From assembly GCA_001593865.1 (NCBI GenBank), contig LUCB01000013.1, positions 1 to 39,431 on the forward strand: a DNA stretch of 39,431 bases. The letters are read 5' to 3'. The notes under the pieces were generated by a model. That model searched no databases. It was given only the letters and a program-made list of their open reading frames with translations, and was not told the DNA's origin. Positions within the stretch are counted from its first letter, which is position 1; every line of letters begins with the position of its first letter. The DNA is from Candidatus Bathyarchaeota archaeon B24 (GTDB lineage: Archaea > Thermoproteota > CALKCG01 > B24). The translations under genes and the position numbers were made by a program. Shown one piece after another: positions 23,285 to 31,777 of the stretch.

Positions 23285-24340
23285 ATGGATAAAGTTGAGA
23301 GGGTTTACCGGGCTTTAAGCCTTGAGGAGCCTGATAAGGTGCCTAAGGGGGAGCTCGATTTCCACGGCGAGCTTATATCCGCCCTCCTAGGCGAGCCTGT
23401 AGGAGACTGGTTTGATGCCCATGTGAAGGCCCGTAACATGCTTAAGATGGATATAGTGAACACGTTTCTAAGCGGTGGGCCTAAGGTCGAGCTTGTGGGG
23501 AGGACGGATAAGGGCTATCCTATATACCAAGATTGGGTCGGAAATAGGTGGGTCGAGAGCGGTAAGACGAGGCGTTATCTGAAACATGGCCTCGCTACGC
23601 CGGAGGATATGAAACAGTTTAGGATGCCCGACATCTCCCTATTCAACACCTCAGGGATCGAGCGGTGGGTTAAACAAACGGATTTCTGCGTGTTCGCACA
23701 GGTGCCCGGGGTCTTCGACTCCGTGTACCCGTTGATGGGTCTAGAGAACTATGTGAAAACGATGTACACGCACCCGGCTGCTCTTAAACACGTGGTCGAG
23801 GAAGTTTACCGCTTCAACCTTGAAGTTATAAAGCTTTACGCAGAAGCCGGAGCCCACGTTATACTCGTAGGAGACGACCTGGCTTACGATAAGGGCCCGT
23901 TTATCCCCCCGAGGTATATGAGGGAGTTTGTGTTCCCCTACCTAGCCGGTGAGGCGTCGCAGGCTCACAGGCTGGGGCTTCCGGCTATGCTGCATTCAGA
24001 CGGAAACGTGACCCCGCTCGTCGAAGACATAGTCAAGGCCGGTTTCGACGGCTTACACAGCCTCCAGCCTAACGCAGGGGTGGATATAGTGGCTATCAAG
24101 AGACGCTGGGGGGACAGGCTCTGCCTCATGGGCAACCTAGACCTAGACTACCTGATGACCCTCGGCTCGGCCGTTGAGGTCGAGGCTGAGGTTAGGCGGC
24201 TAATACGCGAGGTGGCCCCGGGAGGAGGCTACATCCTAAGCACATGCAACTGCCTAACTAGGTATGTTCCTCCTGAAAACGCCATAGCCATGTACCTAAC
24301 CGCCGAAAAATACGGAACCTACCCTATGAAGACAAGCTGA
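23285..24340 (+). CDS. UroD/MtaA-superfamily protein, copy 3
   Basis: This 351-aa protein is closest to MtaA/CmuA-type methyltransferases in layout. The N-terminus reads RVYRALSLEEPDKVPKGE, LVGDDLAYDKGPFIPPRYMREFVFPYL (about 194-220) is the corrinoid-side motif, and LHSDGNVTPLVEDIVKAGFDG (His237, Asp239) replaces the HxCGN zinc motif. The late ILSTCNCLTRYVPPENA keeps Cys residues near the third zinc-ligand position. If active it may move a methyl group, but no corrinoid-binding protein is encoded in this window. It starts at ATG 23285, 16 nt after copy 2, and is followed by the C-terminal fragment of a fourth homologue. Confidence 0.86.
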   Translation: MDKVERVYRALSLEEPDKVPKGELDFHGELISALLGEPVGDWFDAHVKARNMLKMDIVNTFLSGGPKVELVGRTDKGYPIYQDWVGNRWVESGKTRRYLKHGLATPEDMKQFRMPDISLFNTSGIERWVKQTDFCVFAQVPGVFDSVYPLMGLENYVKTMYTHPAALKHVVEEVYRFNLEVIKLYAEAGAHVILVGDDLAYDKGPFIPPRYMREFVFPYLAGEASQAHRLGLPAMLHSDGNVTPLVEDIVKAGFDGLHSLQPNAGVDIVAIKRRWGDRLCLMGNLDLDYLMTLGSAVEVEAEVRRLIREVAPGGGYILSTCNCLTRYVPPENAIAMYLTAEKYGTYPMKTS

Positions 24341-24367
24341 GGGGATGCTTTCCTTAGAAGCGGGGGT

Positions 24368-24601
24368 ATGGTGAGGCGACTCTTCAAGATAGGCTCATAC
24401 TGTGGTGGGCTACCTGGGGTCTACTTCAGCACCCAGTATCCTGAGCGACTTCTTAGGGATATGGTGTTTAGCATAATCGAGCACCATCTCGAAGGCGGCA
24501 AATTCATCATGGGGGTTGCGGACCAAGTACCCCCTGACGGCGACATTAACCGCGTGAAAAAGGTGACAGAGATCGTCGAGAAATATGCTAGATTCTGGTA
24601 G
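24368..24601 (+). pseudogene. C-terminal remnant of another UroD-superfamily gene
   Basis: These 77 codons include IGSYCGGLPGVYFSTQYPE and EHHLEGGKFIMGVADQVPPDG, then RVKKVTEIVEKYARFW. That is the normal C-terminal end of a UroD/MtaA-like protein (GGxF.xGVADQVPPDGD followed by the last helix), but the preceding roughly 270 residues are missing. It is not the tail of copy 3, which has its own complete C-terminus and ends at 24340. It keeps an open frame and could be expressed from ATG 24368. The simplest reading is a decayed paralogue. Confidence 0.6.
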
Positions 24602-24643
24602 CCTTATGCGTCTATAGAAAAGGCGTTGGATGGAATATTGTTC

Positions 24644-27208
24644 TCAGAATTTGACGATGAATGTTTTGATTTCGCTATGGGCCACCGGGACCTGTACGTG
24701 GTTGCCTGAGACCGGTAGTTTTTCTTTTATGTACTTACTCCACTCCATTAGGTCCGTTTCATACATCTCTGAGGGGGCTTTATCGAAATGTATCACCGCT
24801 TTCGTATCCTTGTTATGCGCCTCGTACAGCCTTATGACGGTTTCTTCAGAGTCTTCAGCCTTCTTCACGACCGTGAGGACTATGTTCTCCGGGGATACTC
24901 TGATGAAAGAGTATGAGGGCGGTAGCTCACCCTCATGATGGGGTTCCACCACCGTGAGAAGCGGGTAGTTGAACTCATACGCCTTACGCACAGTCGAGGC
25001 GCTCCTCCAGTCGCCTCTATGCGGGTAAACAGCGTATTTGACTAGGTGCTCGCCGACTATGAAGTTGTCTGATTGGTCAGACCAGGAGTCAGGGAGGAGT
25101 CTAAGCGTGTATACGTGGAATGGGTATCCGCGTCTCTGCCCCCTCACTAGGCTCATCCTAAGCGTATTAGCCTCGAAGGAGAAACCGTGTTTACTATCGT
25201 TGAACAGGCTCACACCGTATTCTCCCGTCTTATCCGTCACGTCCACCCATTGCAGAGCAGGCACCTCGAACTTGGCGCGGTCAGACTTCTCCCATCTCCG
25301 TGGTGGCATAGATATCTCATACGCTGGGTCGTCTAGGCTATGGTCGAAGCGCTGAATGGCTCCGTACGGTATTTCATAGGTAGCGTAGTAGGTTGAAATG
25401 TTGAACGGAAAGCTCACCTTAGCGAATTTATGATGTTCATGCCAGTCTATACGTAGCTCGAAGTCGACGCGGGGTGTATTCATGTAGAGGATTACGTCTT
25501 GGGTAAACTTCGACTTTCCAAAGACCTTCGTTATACGAACCCTACCTCTCACAGGCCCCTTCTCGACAACCTCGACCGATACGAGCTCAGGCTCAAACCG
25601 TCTTCCTAAGTATATATTCCACGCCGGCTCACCCCACGCGGTCGGAGGCTCATCCTCGTATATCTCTAGAATATTGCCTCCTCTCGAACCGTCGAAAACC
25701 TCTCTATCATTCCGTTTGTCGAACAGGCTGGCTACGCATCCGGTTTCAGGGTCTATCCGCACCCTGAAAAACCTGTTTTCCAAGATGTTCTCGCATTCCC
25801 TCACGGCTATATCTGTTTCAAACCCTCTTTCTCCCCCGGCCGGTGCGATATAGTACAGCTTATACCCTAGAGCCGGGACATCCTCGGCTAGGAAGATCAG
25901 CATTTGCTCCCCATCTTCCTCCACCAGCTGGTAGGGGACGGATTCGCCTTCCAAGTCTAGAACGCATGGATTCGTGATGTCTATCGAAGACAAACTTACT
26001 TTCACTATATCGTTCCTCTCCCAGGCTAAGGGGTTGAAAACGACTAGGGCATACTCACCCTCTCCAGCGGTGTCGATGTGCGATGAAATGGTTTTAAGGG
26101 CGCTGTTTAGGATTCTCTGAGCCGTATGGGTTATGTCGGCGTAGTCCGTCGCCGCATCCCTGTAGACCTCATCTATTGAGGTTCCGTCTATCTGGTCGTG
26201 TACCTGCCCGAAAAGTAGCTTCTTCCAGCACTCTACCAGCTCGGCCTGCGGGTATCTAAAGCCGAACCTCCTAGCCAGCGTGGAAAACTTCTCGGCGTTT
26301 AAAAGCAGCACCTCGCATCTTCTGTTCGCCCTCTTGACGAAGGCCTCCGTAGTGAAGGTTCCCCTATGAGTTTTCAGATAAAGCTCATCATTGACGACGG
26401 GATACTCCTTCTCCTTAGAAAGCGACTTTAACTCTTCAAAATACTCCTCTGCACGGGAAAACCTGACCTTTGGAAAACTTGGGTCCTTTTTCATCATCAA
26501 CGCTCTTTCGACCATGTCCTTGGTGGGGCCTCCGCCGTGGTCTCCGTGTCCAAAGACCACCATCAGTCTACCGATTTTATGGAGCTTTTTGAGCTTCTCA
26601 AGCTGGGCTAAAATTCTCTCTTTTACTACGCGGTCGTTATAGCCCCCTACGGTTTGGTAGGCTAGTACGCGTGAGCCGTCGGGAGATTGCCACCAGAAGA
26701 CGTGGTATGGAAACGGTATCGGAGGCTTCATCCTTTCGATCTGCCAGTTAAGCTTTGCCGTCATAAAGTAGTCGATTCCGCATTTCTTTAAAATCTGGGG
26801 CATAGTCCAGCAGAAGCCGAAGCAGTCTGGGAGCCAAGCCACCTTCACGTCGACGCCGAACTTCTCCATAAAATAGCGTTTCCCCATGAGATACTGGCGG
26901 ACGAGGGATTCCCCGGAGATGATGTTGGCGTTATGTTCAACCCACGAACCTCCGACGACCTCCCAACGACCCTCCTTAACGAACCTCTCGATCCGTCTAA
27001 AGATCTCTGGATAGTATCTCTCCATCCAGCTGTAAGCCTGCGCAGAGCCGAAGCTGAAGCATAGGTCAGGATAGGTTTCCATCAAGTTTAAGACCGAAGA
27101 GAACGTCCTCGGGCAGATCTCATGAATCGTCTCGCTTCTAGGCCACAGCCAGGATAGATCTATGTGCGCATACCCGACGAGGTATACCTCGTCTTCACGC
27201 TCCCCCAC
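24644..27208 (-). CDS. Alpha-mannosidase, glycoside hydrolase family 38
   Basis: This 854-aa retaining, zinc-dependent alpha-mannosidase has all catalytic elements: AHIDLSWLWP (His15, Asp17 as zinc ligands), WLPDCFGF with nucleophile Asp128, and VFGHGDHGGGPT with His221 and His224. The mid-domain follows (CWKKLLFGQVHDQIDGTSIDEVY), then a C-terminal beta-sandwich region. There is no signal peptide, so it probably trims mannose-containing oligosaccharides or N-glycans in the cytoplasm. The start is GTG 27208. A TATA-like ATAAATAG lies near 27237-27247. It converges on the UroD cassette and is divergent from the S41 peptidase. Confidence 0.93.
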   Translation of the reverse strand: MGEREDEVYLVGYAHIDLSWLWPRSETIHEICPRTFSSVLNLMETYPDLCFSFGSAQAYSWMERYYPEIFRRIERFVKEGRWEVVGGSWVEHNANIISGESLVRQYLMGKRYFMEKFGVDVKVAWLPDCFGFCWTMPQILKKCGIDYFMTAKLNWQIERMKPPIPFPYHVFWWQSPDGSRVLAYQTVGGYNDRVVKERILAQLEKLKKLHKIGRLMVVFGHGDHGGGPTKDMVERALMMKKDPSFPKVRFSRAEEYFEELKSLSKEKEYPVVNDELYLKTHRGTFTTEAFVKRANRRCEVLLLNAEKFSTLARRFGFRYPQAELVECWKKLLFGQVHDQIDGTSIDEVYRDAATDYADITHTAQRILNSALKTISSHIDTAGEGEYALVVFNPLAWERNDIVKVSLSSIDITNPCVLDLEGESVPYQLVEEDGEQMLIFLAEDVPALGYKLYYIAPAGGERGFETDIAVRECENILENRFFRVRIDPETGCVASLFDKRNDREVFDGSRGGNILEIYEDEPPTAWGEPAWNIYLGRRFEPELVSVEVVEKGPVRGRVRITKVFGKSKFTQDVILYMNTPRVDFELRIDWHEHHKFAKVSFPFNISTYYATYEIPYGAIQRFDHSLDDPAYEISMPPRRWEKSDRAKFEVPALQWVDVTDKTGEYGVSLFNDSKHGFSFEANTLRMSLVRGQRRGYPFHVYTLRLLPDSWSDQSDNFIVGEHLVKYAVYPHRGDWRSASTVRKAYEFNYPLLTVVEPHHEGELPPSYSFIRVSPENIVLTVVKKAEDSEETVIRLYEAHNKDTKAVIHFDKAPSEMYETDLMEWSKYIKEKLPVSGNHVQVPVAHSEIKTFIVKF

Positions 27209-27294
27209 TCGGGTTCACCGACAAACCTTTTGAGCCGACATACTATTTATTGTTTGTACTATCTAGCGAGCCCCGGTGAAACGCTAAAAACCTA

Positions 27295-27304
27295 TTTTAA
27301 AAAA
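27295..27304 (+). promoter_or_regulatory. TATA box for the S41 peptidase gene
   Basis: TTTTAAAAAA is centred about 25 nt before ATG 27323, the expected position for a leaderless archaeal transcript. Confidence 0.5.
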
Positions 27305-27322
27305 TAAACCGTAGATTCTACT

Positions 27323-28522
27323 ATGAACCGGAGTGGTGGGGAGCTTAAACCTGTCGAGGTCCTTGAAGTACTCTGGAGGGAGTTGAAAGACAACTATCCG
27401 ATGATGGAGTACGCCGGCTTCCTAGACGATAGTCTACTCGACGAGTATAGAGGCAGAGTCATGGAAGCATCCGACTGGGCGTCGGCGTATAGGCTTATGG
27501 AGGAGCTTGTGAATAGGTTGAACGATTACCATACAAGGCTTGAATGGCCTGGTAAACCGGTTTTACTAACACCGCCGATCAGGCTTACGCTTGTGGAGGA
27601 GGGGGTTATAGCGGTTCTCGAGGCCGACAAATCTACATCTCTTAAGCCAGGAGACGTTGTGTTGGCGGTCGACGATGTGGACGCCATGAAAACGTTCCAG
27701 GGTCTTCTGGAGAGGGCCTTCGGTGCAACAGTTTATGCGAGAAGGAGATGGGCTTTAACGCAGATGCTTCTAGGAAAGCCTGGAAGCCGTGTAAAGTTGA
27801 CTGTTTACAGACTCGGCGCAGGGGTTTTCGACGTTAGACTCGTGAGACGAAGGTGGTCGAGAGGGGGTAAAGTAGTATCATACAGGAGGCTAAACGCGGA
27901 AGCCGGTTACATCAGGATCGCCGCGTTCCTAGAAGGCGCCGGTTTCACGAAGCTTTTCGACGATGCCCTCGAGGCCCTCAGGGAGACAAGGTATTTGGTG
28001 ATAGATGTTAGGGATAACGGGGGAGGCTCGGATGGCTCCGCCGAAGCGGTCATCGGCCGGTTTATAGACAGACCTGTTCTATGTAGCATAAGCTTTCTGA
28101 GAAGACCTGGGACGAACGTGTACGATAAAGCCGTAGCGGTCGCTAAACCCAGGGGGCCCTGGAGGTATAAGGGCCGGGTAGCGGTTCTCATAAACGCAGG
28201 TTGCTGTAGTGCATGTGAGCACTTCGTCTCAGGCATGAGAGAAGCTGGTGCGCTGCTCGTCGGAGAGCCGACCACCGGTGCATGTGGATGGAGTAGACGT
28301 ATAAACCTACCTGGAGGAGCTGTGCTATACGTCTCAAAGACCTTTCCGATACATGGGAAAACTCCATCGCCGTTAAACGGGATAAGACCTCACGTGGAAG
28401 TTAGACTCAGCTTGAGAGACCTTCGAGAAGGGAGAGATAAAGTATTGGAAACAGCCCTAGAGGCCCTAGAGGTCGAGGGTGGTTGGTTTGAACCGCCTGA
28501 CTTTGATCTTAGCCTGCTCTAG
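27323..28522 (+). CDS. S41-family peptidase (C-terminal processing/tricorn-like)
   Basis: This 399-aa protein has an N-terminal helical region with [11 protein letters not shown], a PDZ-like segment (about 85-170: [23 protein letters not shown]) and the S41 catalytic core. The core shows [16 protein letters not shown] (about 227-241) and [14 protein letters not shown] with Ser296 as nucleophile, then [12 protein letters not shown]. No signal peptide is present, so it likely works in the cytoplasm, as tricorn-type peptidases do. The start is ATG 27323. The last 57 nt overlap the convergent dCMP deaminase gene. Confidence 0.87.
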   Translation: MNRSGGELKPVEVLEVLWRELKDNYPMMEYAGFLDDSLLDEYRGRVMEASDWASAYRLMEELVNRLNDYHTRLEWPGKPVLLTPPIRLTLVEEGVIAVLEADKSTSLKPGDVVLAVDDVDAMKTFQGLLERAFGATVYARRRWALTQMLLGKPGSRVKLTVYRLGAGVFDVRLVRRRWSRGGKVVSYRRLNAEAGYIRIAAFLEGAGFTKLFDDALEALRETRYLVIDVRDNGGGSDGSAEAVIGRFIDRPVLCSISFLRRPGTNVYDKAVAVAKPRGPWRYKGRVAVLINAGCCSACEHFVSGMREAGALLVGEPTTGACGWSRRINLPGGAVLYVSKTFPIHGKTPSPLNGIRPHVEVRLSLRDLREGRDKVLETALEALEVEGGWFEPPDFDLSLL

Positions 28523-29134
28523 AAGCTTCCTGGATATCTTATCGTCGTAGTCGTGTTCGTAGACGACCTCGGCTATCTCGGCGTTTATTATCATCTTAGC
28601 ACATATCGAGCAGGGGAAATGCGTACAGTAAAGCGTAGCCCCTCTGGTGCTAACACCGAACACAGCCGCCTGGATGATACAGTTTTGCTCGGCGTGGAGG
28701 CCACGGCACAGCTCATGCCTCTCCCCAGAGGGTATACGGAGCTTCTCCCTCAGACAACCGGTTTCTGAGCAGTGTGGAAGCCCTTTAGGCGCCCCGTTGT
28801 ATCCCGTGGCAAGTATCCTGTTGTCTTTTACCAGGACTGCTCCGACTTTGTTGCGGAGACACGTGGACCGTCTGGCCACGAGCCTAGCCATCTCCATGAA
28901 ATACTCATCCCAGCTAGGTCTACCAGACTCAAGCCTCCTCCGCTTGATTATCCTGTATATCGTGGGCTGGGACATCCTAAGCCAACCCCTTCTGGAGGCT
29001 TCTTCGTTGTAACGCTCTGCGACCTCGAAGCTGCTTCCATGCTCCTCGATCAGCTTGTAGAGGAAGCTTCTAGCCTCCTCGGGAAGCTTATCCACGATCC
29101 TAGCCCTACCCATGACGGATCTAAAGACCGGCAT
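28466..29134 (-). CDS. dCMP/cytidine deaminase-family protein with N-terminal HTH extension
   Basis: This 222-aa protein contains a full zinc deaminase domain (about 74-215): HAEQN with zinc ligand His147 and catalytic Glu149, and PCSICA with Cys175 and Cys178. The region [12 protein letters not shown] is typical of deoxycytidylate deaminases, which make dUMP for thymidylate synthesis. About 70 residues precede it, ending in [15 protein letters not shown], a likely helix-turn-helix recognition helix. This extension is not part of standard dCMP deaminases. A TATA-like CTATAAAT at 29157-29166 is about 27 nt upstream of ATG 29134, so the extension is probably translated. The 3' end overlaps the S41 gene by 57 nt. 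Confidence 0.88.
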   Translation of the reverse strand: MPVFRSVMGRARIVDKLPEEARSFLYKLIEEHGSSFEVAERYNEEASRRGWLRMSQPTIYRIIKRRRLESGRPSWDEYFMEMARLVARRSTCLRNKVGAVLVKDNRILATGYNGAPKGLPHCSETGCLREKLRIPSGERHELCRGLHAEQNCIIQAAVFGVSTRGATLYCTHFPCSICAKMIINAEIAEVVYEHDYDDKISRKLLEQAKIKVRRFKPTTLDL

Positions 29135-29182
29135 TTCTTAATTTAAAGCTTTCCAATTCTATAAATGCTAAAACAGCCGCGT

Positions 29183-29233
29183 AAAAAGGGTTTAATAAAG
29201 AAATTTTTAACCTTTTTTAGATGAAAACTTCCG
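29183..29233 (-). terminator. T-rich region downstream of the ECF S-component gene
   Basis: Right after the ECF-like stop, the minus strand has several T runs (TTTCTTTATT, CCCTTTTTACG). Archaeal transcription commonly ends at T-rich tracts without a hairpin. This position fits a terminator just upstream of the dCMP deaminase promoter. Confidence 0.35.
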
Positions 29234-29971
29234 CTACGTCTTAGAAACCCTACGGAGACCAGGGTATGCCTTGAAAAACGCTCGAAGAACCGGGGGAACC
29301 GCGATCGTCAGAAACGGGATCTCCGTGACGAACGTCCATATAAACCATATAAGCGCGGCTTGAACAGGTAACCTCATCTCCCCGCTCGGGAGCATCAGAA
29401 ACTGGCTGAAAGCCCAGACCCCCACACCTATGACTGCGCTTCCAAGGGCTAAACCCGCCACGGAGGCCAATCCGAAGCTCGAAAACTCAGGATACAGCCT
29501 ATCGACGACCAGTATAGAGGTCATGCTTACCAACGATACGACCGCGAACACGATAGACGTGGTGGCGTCGAGGACGTGCATCGGGCTGTATAAGAGAACC
29601 GACAGCAGCGCGACGGCTAAGAGGAAAACGGCAGACCCGTAGACCTCTAACCTACCGGCTTTCCTACCGGCTAAAAGACCTAAGACATAGAAGCCTAGAA
29701 AGTTCGCCGGCACACCGACCGTTAGGCTCAAGAGAGCGTTACCGTGGATATACATATCGCTTATGAATATCCCTATGGCAGCCCCCAACCCTCCTACGAG
29801 CGGCCCGTAGACCGCCGCGAAAAACCCAGGGACCACGACTGCCGGCCAGAACCTGACGACACCTATGACCGGTGTAAATAGCCCTAGATATGTCAGGTAT
29901 CCCAGGACCGCGTAGAGGGCGCCGTTCATAGCAGTCGCACACACCCTGATAACGGTTTGCTTAAGCCTCAT
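29234..29971 (-). CDS. ECF transporter S component-like membrane protein
   Basis: This integral membrane protein (245 aa from ATG 29971) has about six hydrophobic segments. Its N-terminal half (RFWPAVVVPGFFAAVYGPLVGGLGAAIGIFISD, HGNALLSLTVGVPANFLGFYVLG) shows the P..AG.LFGP..G...G...D pattern of ECF-type vitamin transporter S components. The ligand cannot be read directly. No EcfA or EcfT gene is in the window, so the energising module would be elsewhere, as in group II systems. The frame opens at GTG 29992 and ATG 29989, but a TATA-like TTTTAACT near 30001-30010 favours ATG 29971. It is divergent from a type II pantothenate kinase-like gene. Confidence 0.65.
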   Translation of the reverse strand: MRLKQTVIRVCATAMNGALYAVLGYLTYLGLFTPVIGVVRFWPAVVVPGFFAAVYGPLVGGLGAAIGIFISDMYIHGNALLSLTVGVPANFLGFYVLGLLAGRKAGRLEVYGSAVFLLAVALLSVLLYSPMHVLDATTSIVFAVVSLVSMTSILVVDRLYPEFSSFGLASVAGLALGSAVIGVGVWAFSQFLMLPSGEMRLPVQAALIWFIWTFVTEIPFLTIAVPPVLRAFFKAYPGLRRVSKT

Positions 29972-30022
29972 AGCCCCCGCTGATTCCATCACGTATGAAG
30001 AGTTAAAACTATCTGAGAATAT

Positions 30023-30039
30023 CCTTAGTATCTCTAAGG
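30023..30039. promoter_or_regulatory. Perfect 6-bp inverted repeat in the divergent ECF/PanK intergenic region
   Basis: CCTTAG-TATCT-CTAAGG is a perfect dyad with a 5-nt spacer, between two divergent starts (29971 and 30098). It could be an operator for a dimeric regulator or a small hairpin. No regulator gene adjoins it. Confidence 0.35.
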
Positions 30040-30097
30040 TTATTAAGGAAACCGTTATCTAACGCACGTTGCGATAGAGTAGTCGAGGAGGTTTATT

Positions 30098-30931
30098 TTG
30101 ATAGTCGGGGTGGACGTGGGCGGAAGCTTCACGAAGGCCGTGGCCTTGGACGCAGGTAAACCGGTCGGGCTTTGCACGGTCGCCACGACGGAGCCCATAG
30201 CCGCCACCTCAGGAGCGCTAGGTAAGCTTCTCTCAGAGCTAAACATCCCACTCAGGGAGGTCGAGGTTCTGGCAGTCTCGGGAGCCGGCTCCAGGTTTCT
30301 AGGCGCCCACATACTAGACATCCCCGTCGTAAAAGTCAACGAAATAGAGGCCATAGGGGTAGGCGGTCTGACCCTAACCGGGAAGGATAAGGCCCTCGTC
30401 GCAAGCATGGGGACAGGCACTGCGCTGGTGGCCGCGTATAAGGACGGGGTGATAAGGCATATAGGTGGAACCGGTGTAGGCGGGGGAACGATCAGGGGGT
30501 TGGCTCAGCTCATAGTCAGGAGGATGAACTTCGAGCTACTGGAGGAGATGGCTAGCCGAGGAGACCTACGTAAGGTAGACCTCACGGTAGGCGACATAGC
30601 TGGGGGGCCGGTCGGAATCGTCCCCGCCGAGGCTACGGCCTCGAACTTCGGTAAGGTAGACGAGGATGCTAGAGAAGAAGACCTGGCAGCGGCGATCTTC
30701 AACATGGTTGGGGAGGTCGTGGGTGTCGTAGTTAGCCTAGCAGCGAAGGCTTATCGCCTGGAGGAGGATGTTGTTCTCGTGGGTAAGCTTGCCAGAAGTA
30801 GGTTGATCGTCGAACGCGTTAGAGATGTATGTAGCCTATTCGACGTGAAGGCTGAGGTCCCGGAAAACTGTGACTACTGTGTAGCGATAGGCGCCGCAAG
30901 ATGGGTTCAAACCCGTTCAGCAACCGAATAA
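30098..30931 (+). CDS. Type II pantothenate kinase-like protein (fumble/CoaW-type ASKHA kinase)
   Basis: This 277-aa kinase opens MIVGVDVGGSFTKAVALD. It contains NEIEAIG with a candidate catalytic Glu82, ASMGTGTAL at 102-110, HIGGTGVGGGTIRGL at 121-135, DLTVGDIAGGP, and TASNFGK before the last ATP-binding helices. This order of motifs is that of type II pantothenate kinases, the first enzyme of the bacterial/eukaryal CoA pathway. Archaea normally make 4'-phosphopantothenate from pantoate kinase and phosphopantothenate synthetase, so this is unexpected. Another acyl or sugar-like substrate is possible. The start is TTG 30098, six nt after a GAGGAGG Shine-Dalgarno. It is divergent from the ECF S-component-like gene. 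Confidence 0.78.
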   Translation: MIVGVDVGGSFTKAVALDAGKPVGLCTVATTEPIAATSGALGKLLSELNIPLREVEVLAVSGAGSRFLGAHILDIPVVKVNEIEAIGVGGLTLTGKDKALVASMGTGTALVAAYKDGVIRHIGGTGVGGGTIRGLAQLIVRRMNFELLEEMASRGDLRKVDLTVGDIAGGPVGIVPAEATASNFGKVDEDAREEDLAAAIFNMVGEVVGVVVSLAAKAYRLEEDVVLVGKLARSRLIVERVRDVCSLFDVKAEVPENCDYCVAIGAARWVQTRSATE

Positions 30932-30998
30932 AGCCGCATCTCAAACGGTGAGATTTTAATTATTCGAGCCCCAGTCTTTATTCGAGAGTGGTCTGGGT

Positions 30999-31775
30999 AT
31001 GTGGGAGCGTATACGTGAACGCCTCCGTGGAAAGCTGTTTCTTTCGTCCATGATGGGTATAACCGACGGAGCCTTCTGCGCTGGAAGAGGCCGCGGAGCC
31101 GACATGGTTCAACTCGGCGCCTACCTCGCTGAGCCTCCTGTGTACGGTGTCCCAGGCTATGAGTGTATTCTACCCGCCGACAGAGAGGGCTGCGTGAGGT
31201 TTCTAGCCGAGCAGGTTGCGGCGGTCAAGAAGAGGCTCGACGTAGCCGTGTGTCTGAACCTGGCTACTTTGAGGCTAGAGTGGGGGCTTGAGGCGTCTGA
31301 ATGCTTCAGAGAGGCTGGGGGTGATGTGGTTGAGCTTAACTGCCACGGCGGTTTAAGACGGTATCTGGAGCAGGGTAAACTCAGGGCTATGGTTCTCCCC
31401 GAGCATAGAGCCGAGCTCTTCAGATGGCTCGATGAATTTTCTAAGCTCAAGATACCTGTGGTCGTGAAGTTTAGGATGGGTGCTATACCCGACTACACTC
31501 CGATACTCGATGAGCTTGTAGACATGAACCTCCTCGGGGTTCACTTCAACATAAGAGACGACCGTTCAAAACGCCCCGGCTTCGAGTTCGTCAGGGGGGT
31601 TAAAAACCGATACGGCGAGAAGCTCTTCCTCCTGGTAAGCGGCTACGTCAGGTCTGCCAGCGACGTTAGACAGCTATTCGAAGCAGGAGCCGATATGGTC
31701 GGTGTAGCAGAGCCGACGATAAAAGACCCAGACTACATAGCCAAGCTAGCCGAAGCCCTCAGGGCTGGAGCGTAG
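30999..31775 (+). CDS. Dihydrouridine synthase-like FMN TIM-barrel protein
   Basis: This 258-aa barrel resembles archaeal DUS-like proteins. It shows SSMMGITDGAFC at the N-terminus, DVVELNCHGGL where DUS has the D-I-N-x-G-C-P loop, PVVVKFRMG with the phosphate-side Lys-Arg pair, GVHFNIRD, and SGYVRSASDVRQLFEAGADMVGVAEP for FMN phosphate binding. The catalytic DUS Cys lies in a different context (NCHGG), so tRNA reduction is not assured. The start is ATG 30999. A TATA-like TTTTAATT near 30953-30960 indicates its own promoter despite only 67 nt to the kinase gene. Confidence 0.72.
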   Translation: MWERIRERLRGKLFLSSMMGITDGAFCAGRGRGADMVQLGAYLAEPPVYGVPGYECILPADREGCVRFLAEQVAAVKKRLDVAVCLNLATLRLEWGLEASECFREAGGDVVELNCHGGLRRYLEQGKLRAMVLPEHRAELFRWLDEFSKLKIPVVVKFRMGAIPDYTPILDELVDMNLLGVHFNIRDDRSKRPGFEFVRGVKNRYGEKLFLLVSGYVRSASDVRQLFEAGADMVGVAEPTIKDPDYIAKLAEALRAGA

Positions 31776-31777
31776 CG

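Noticed and set aside
24338-24370. Stop-codon readthrough joining UroD copy 3 to the in-frame 77-codon remnant
   Set aside because: The frames do align, but copy 3 already has a complete C-terminus, so a fused product would carry two C-termini.
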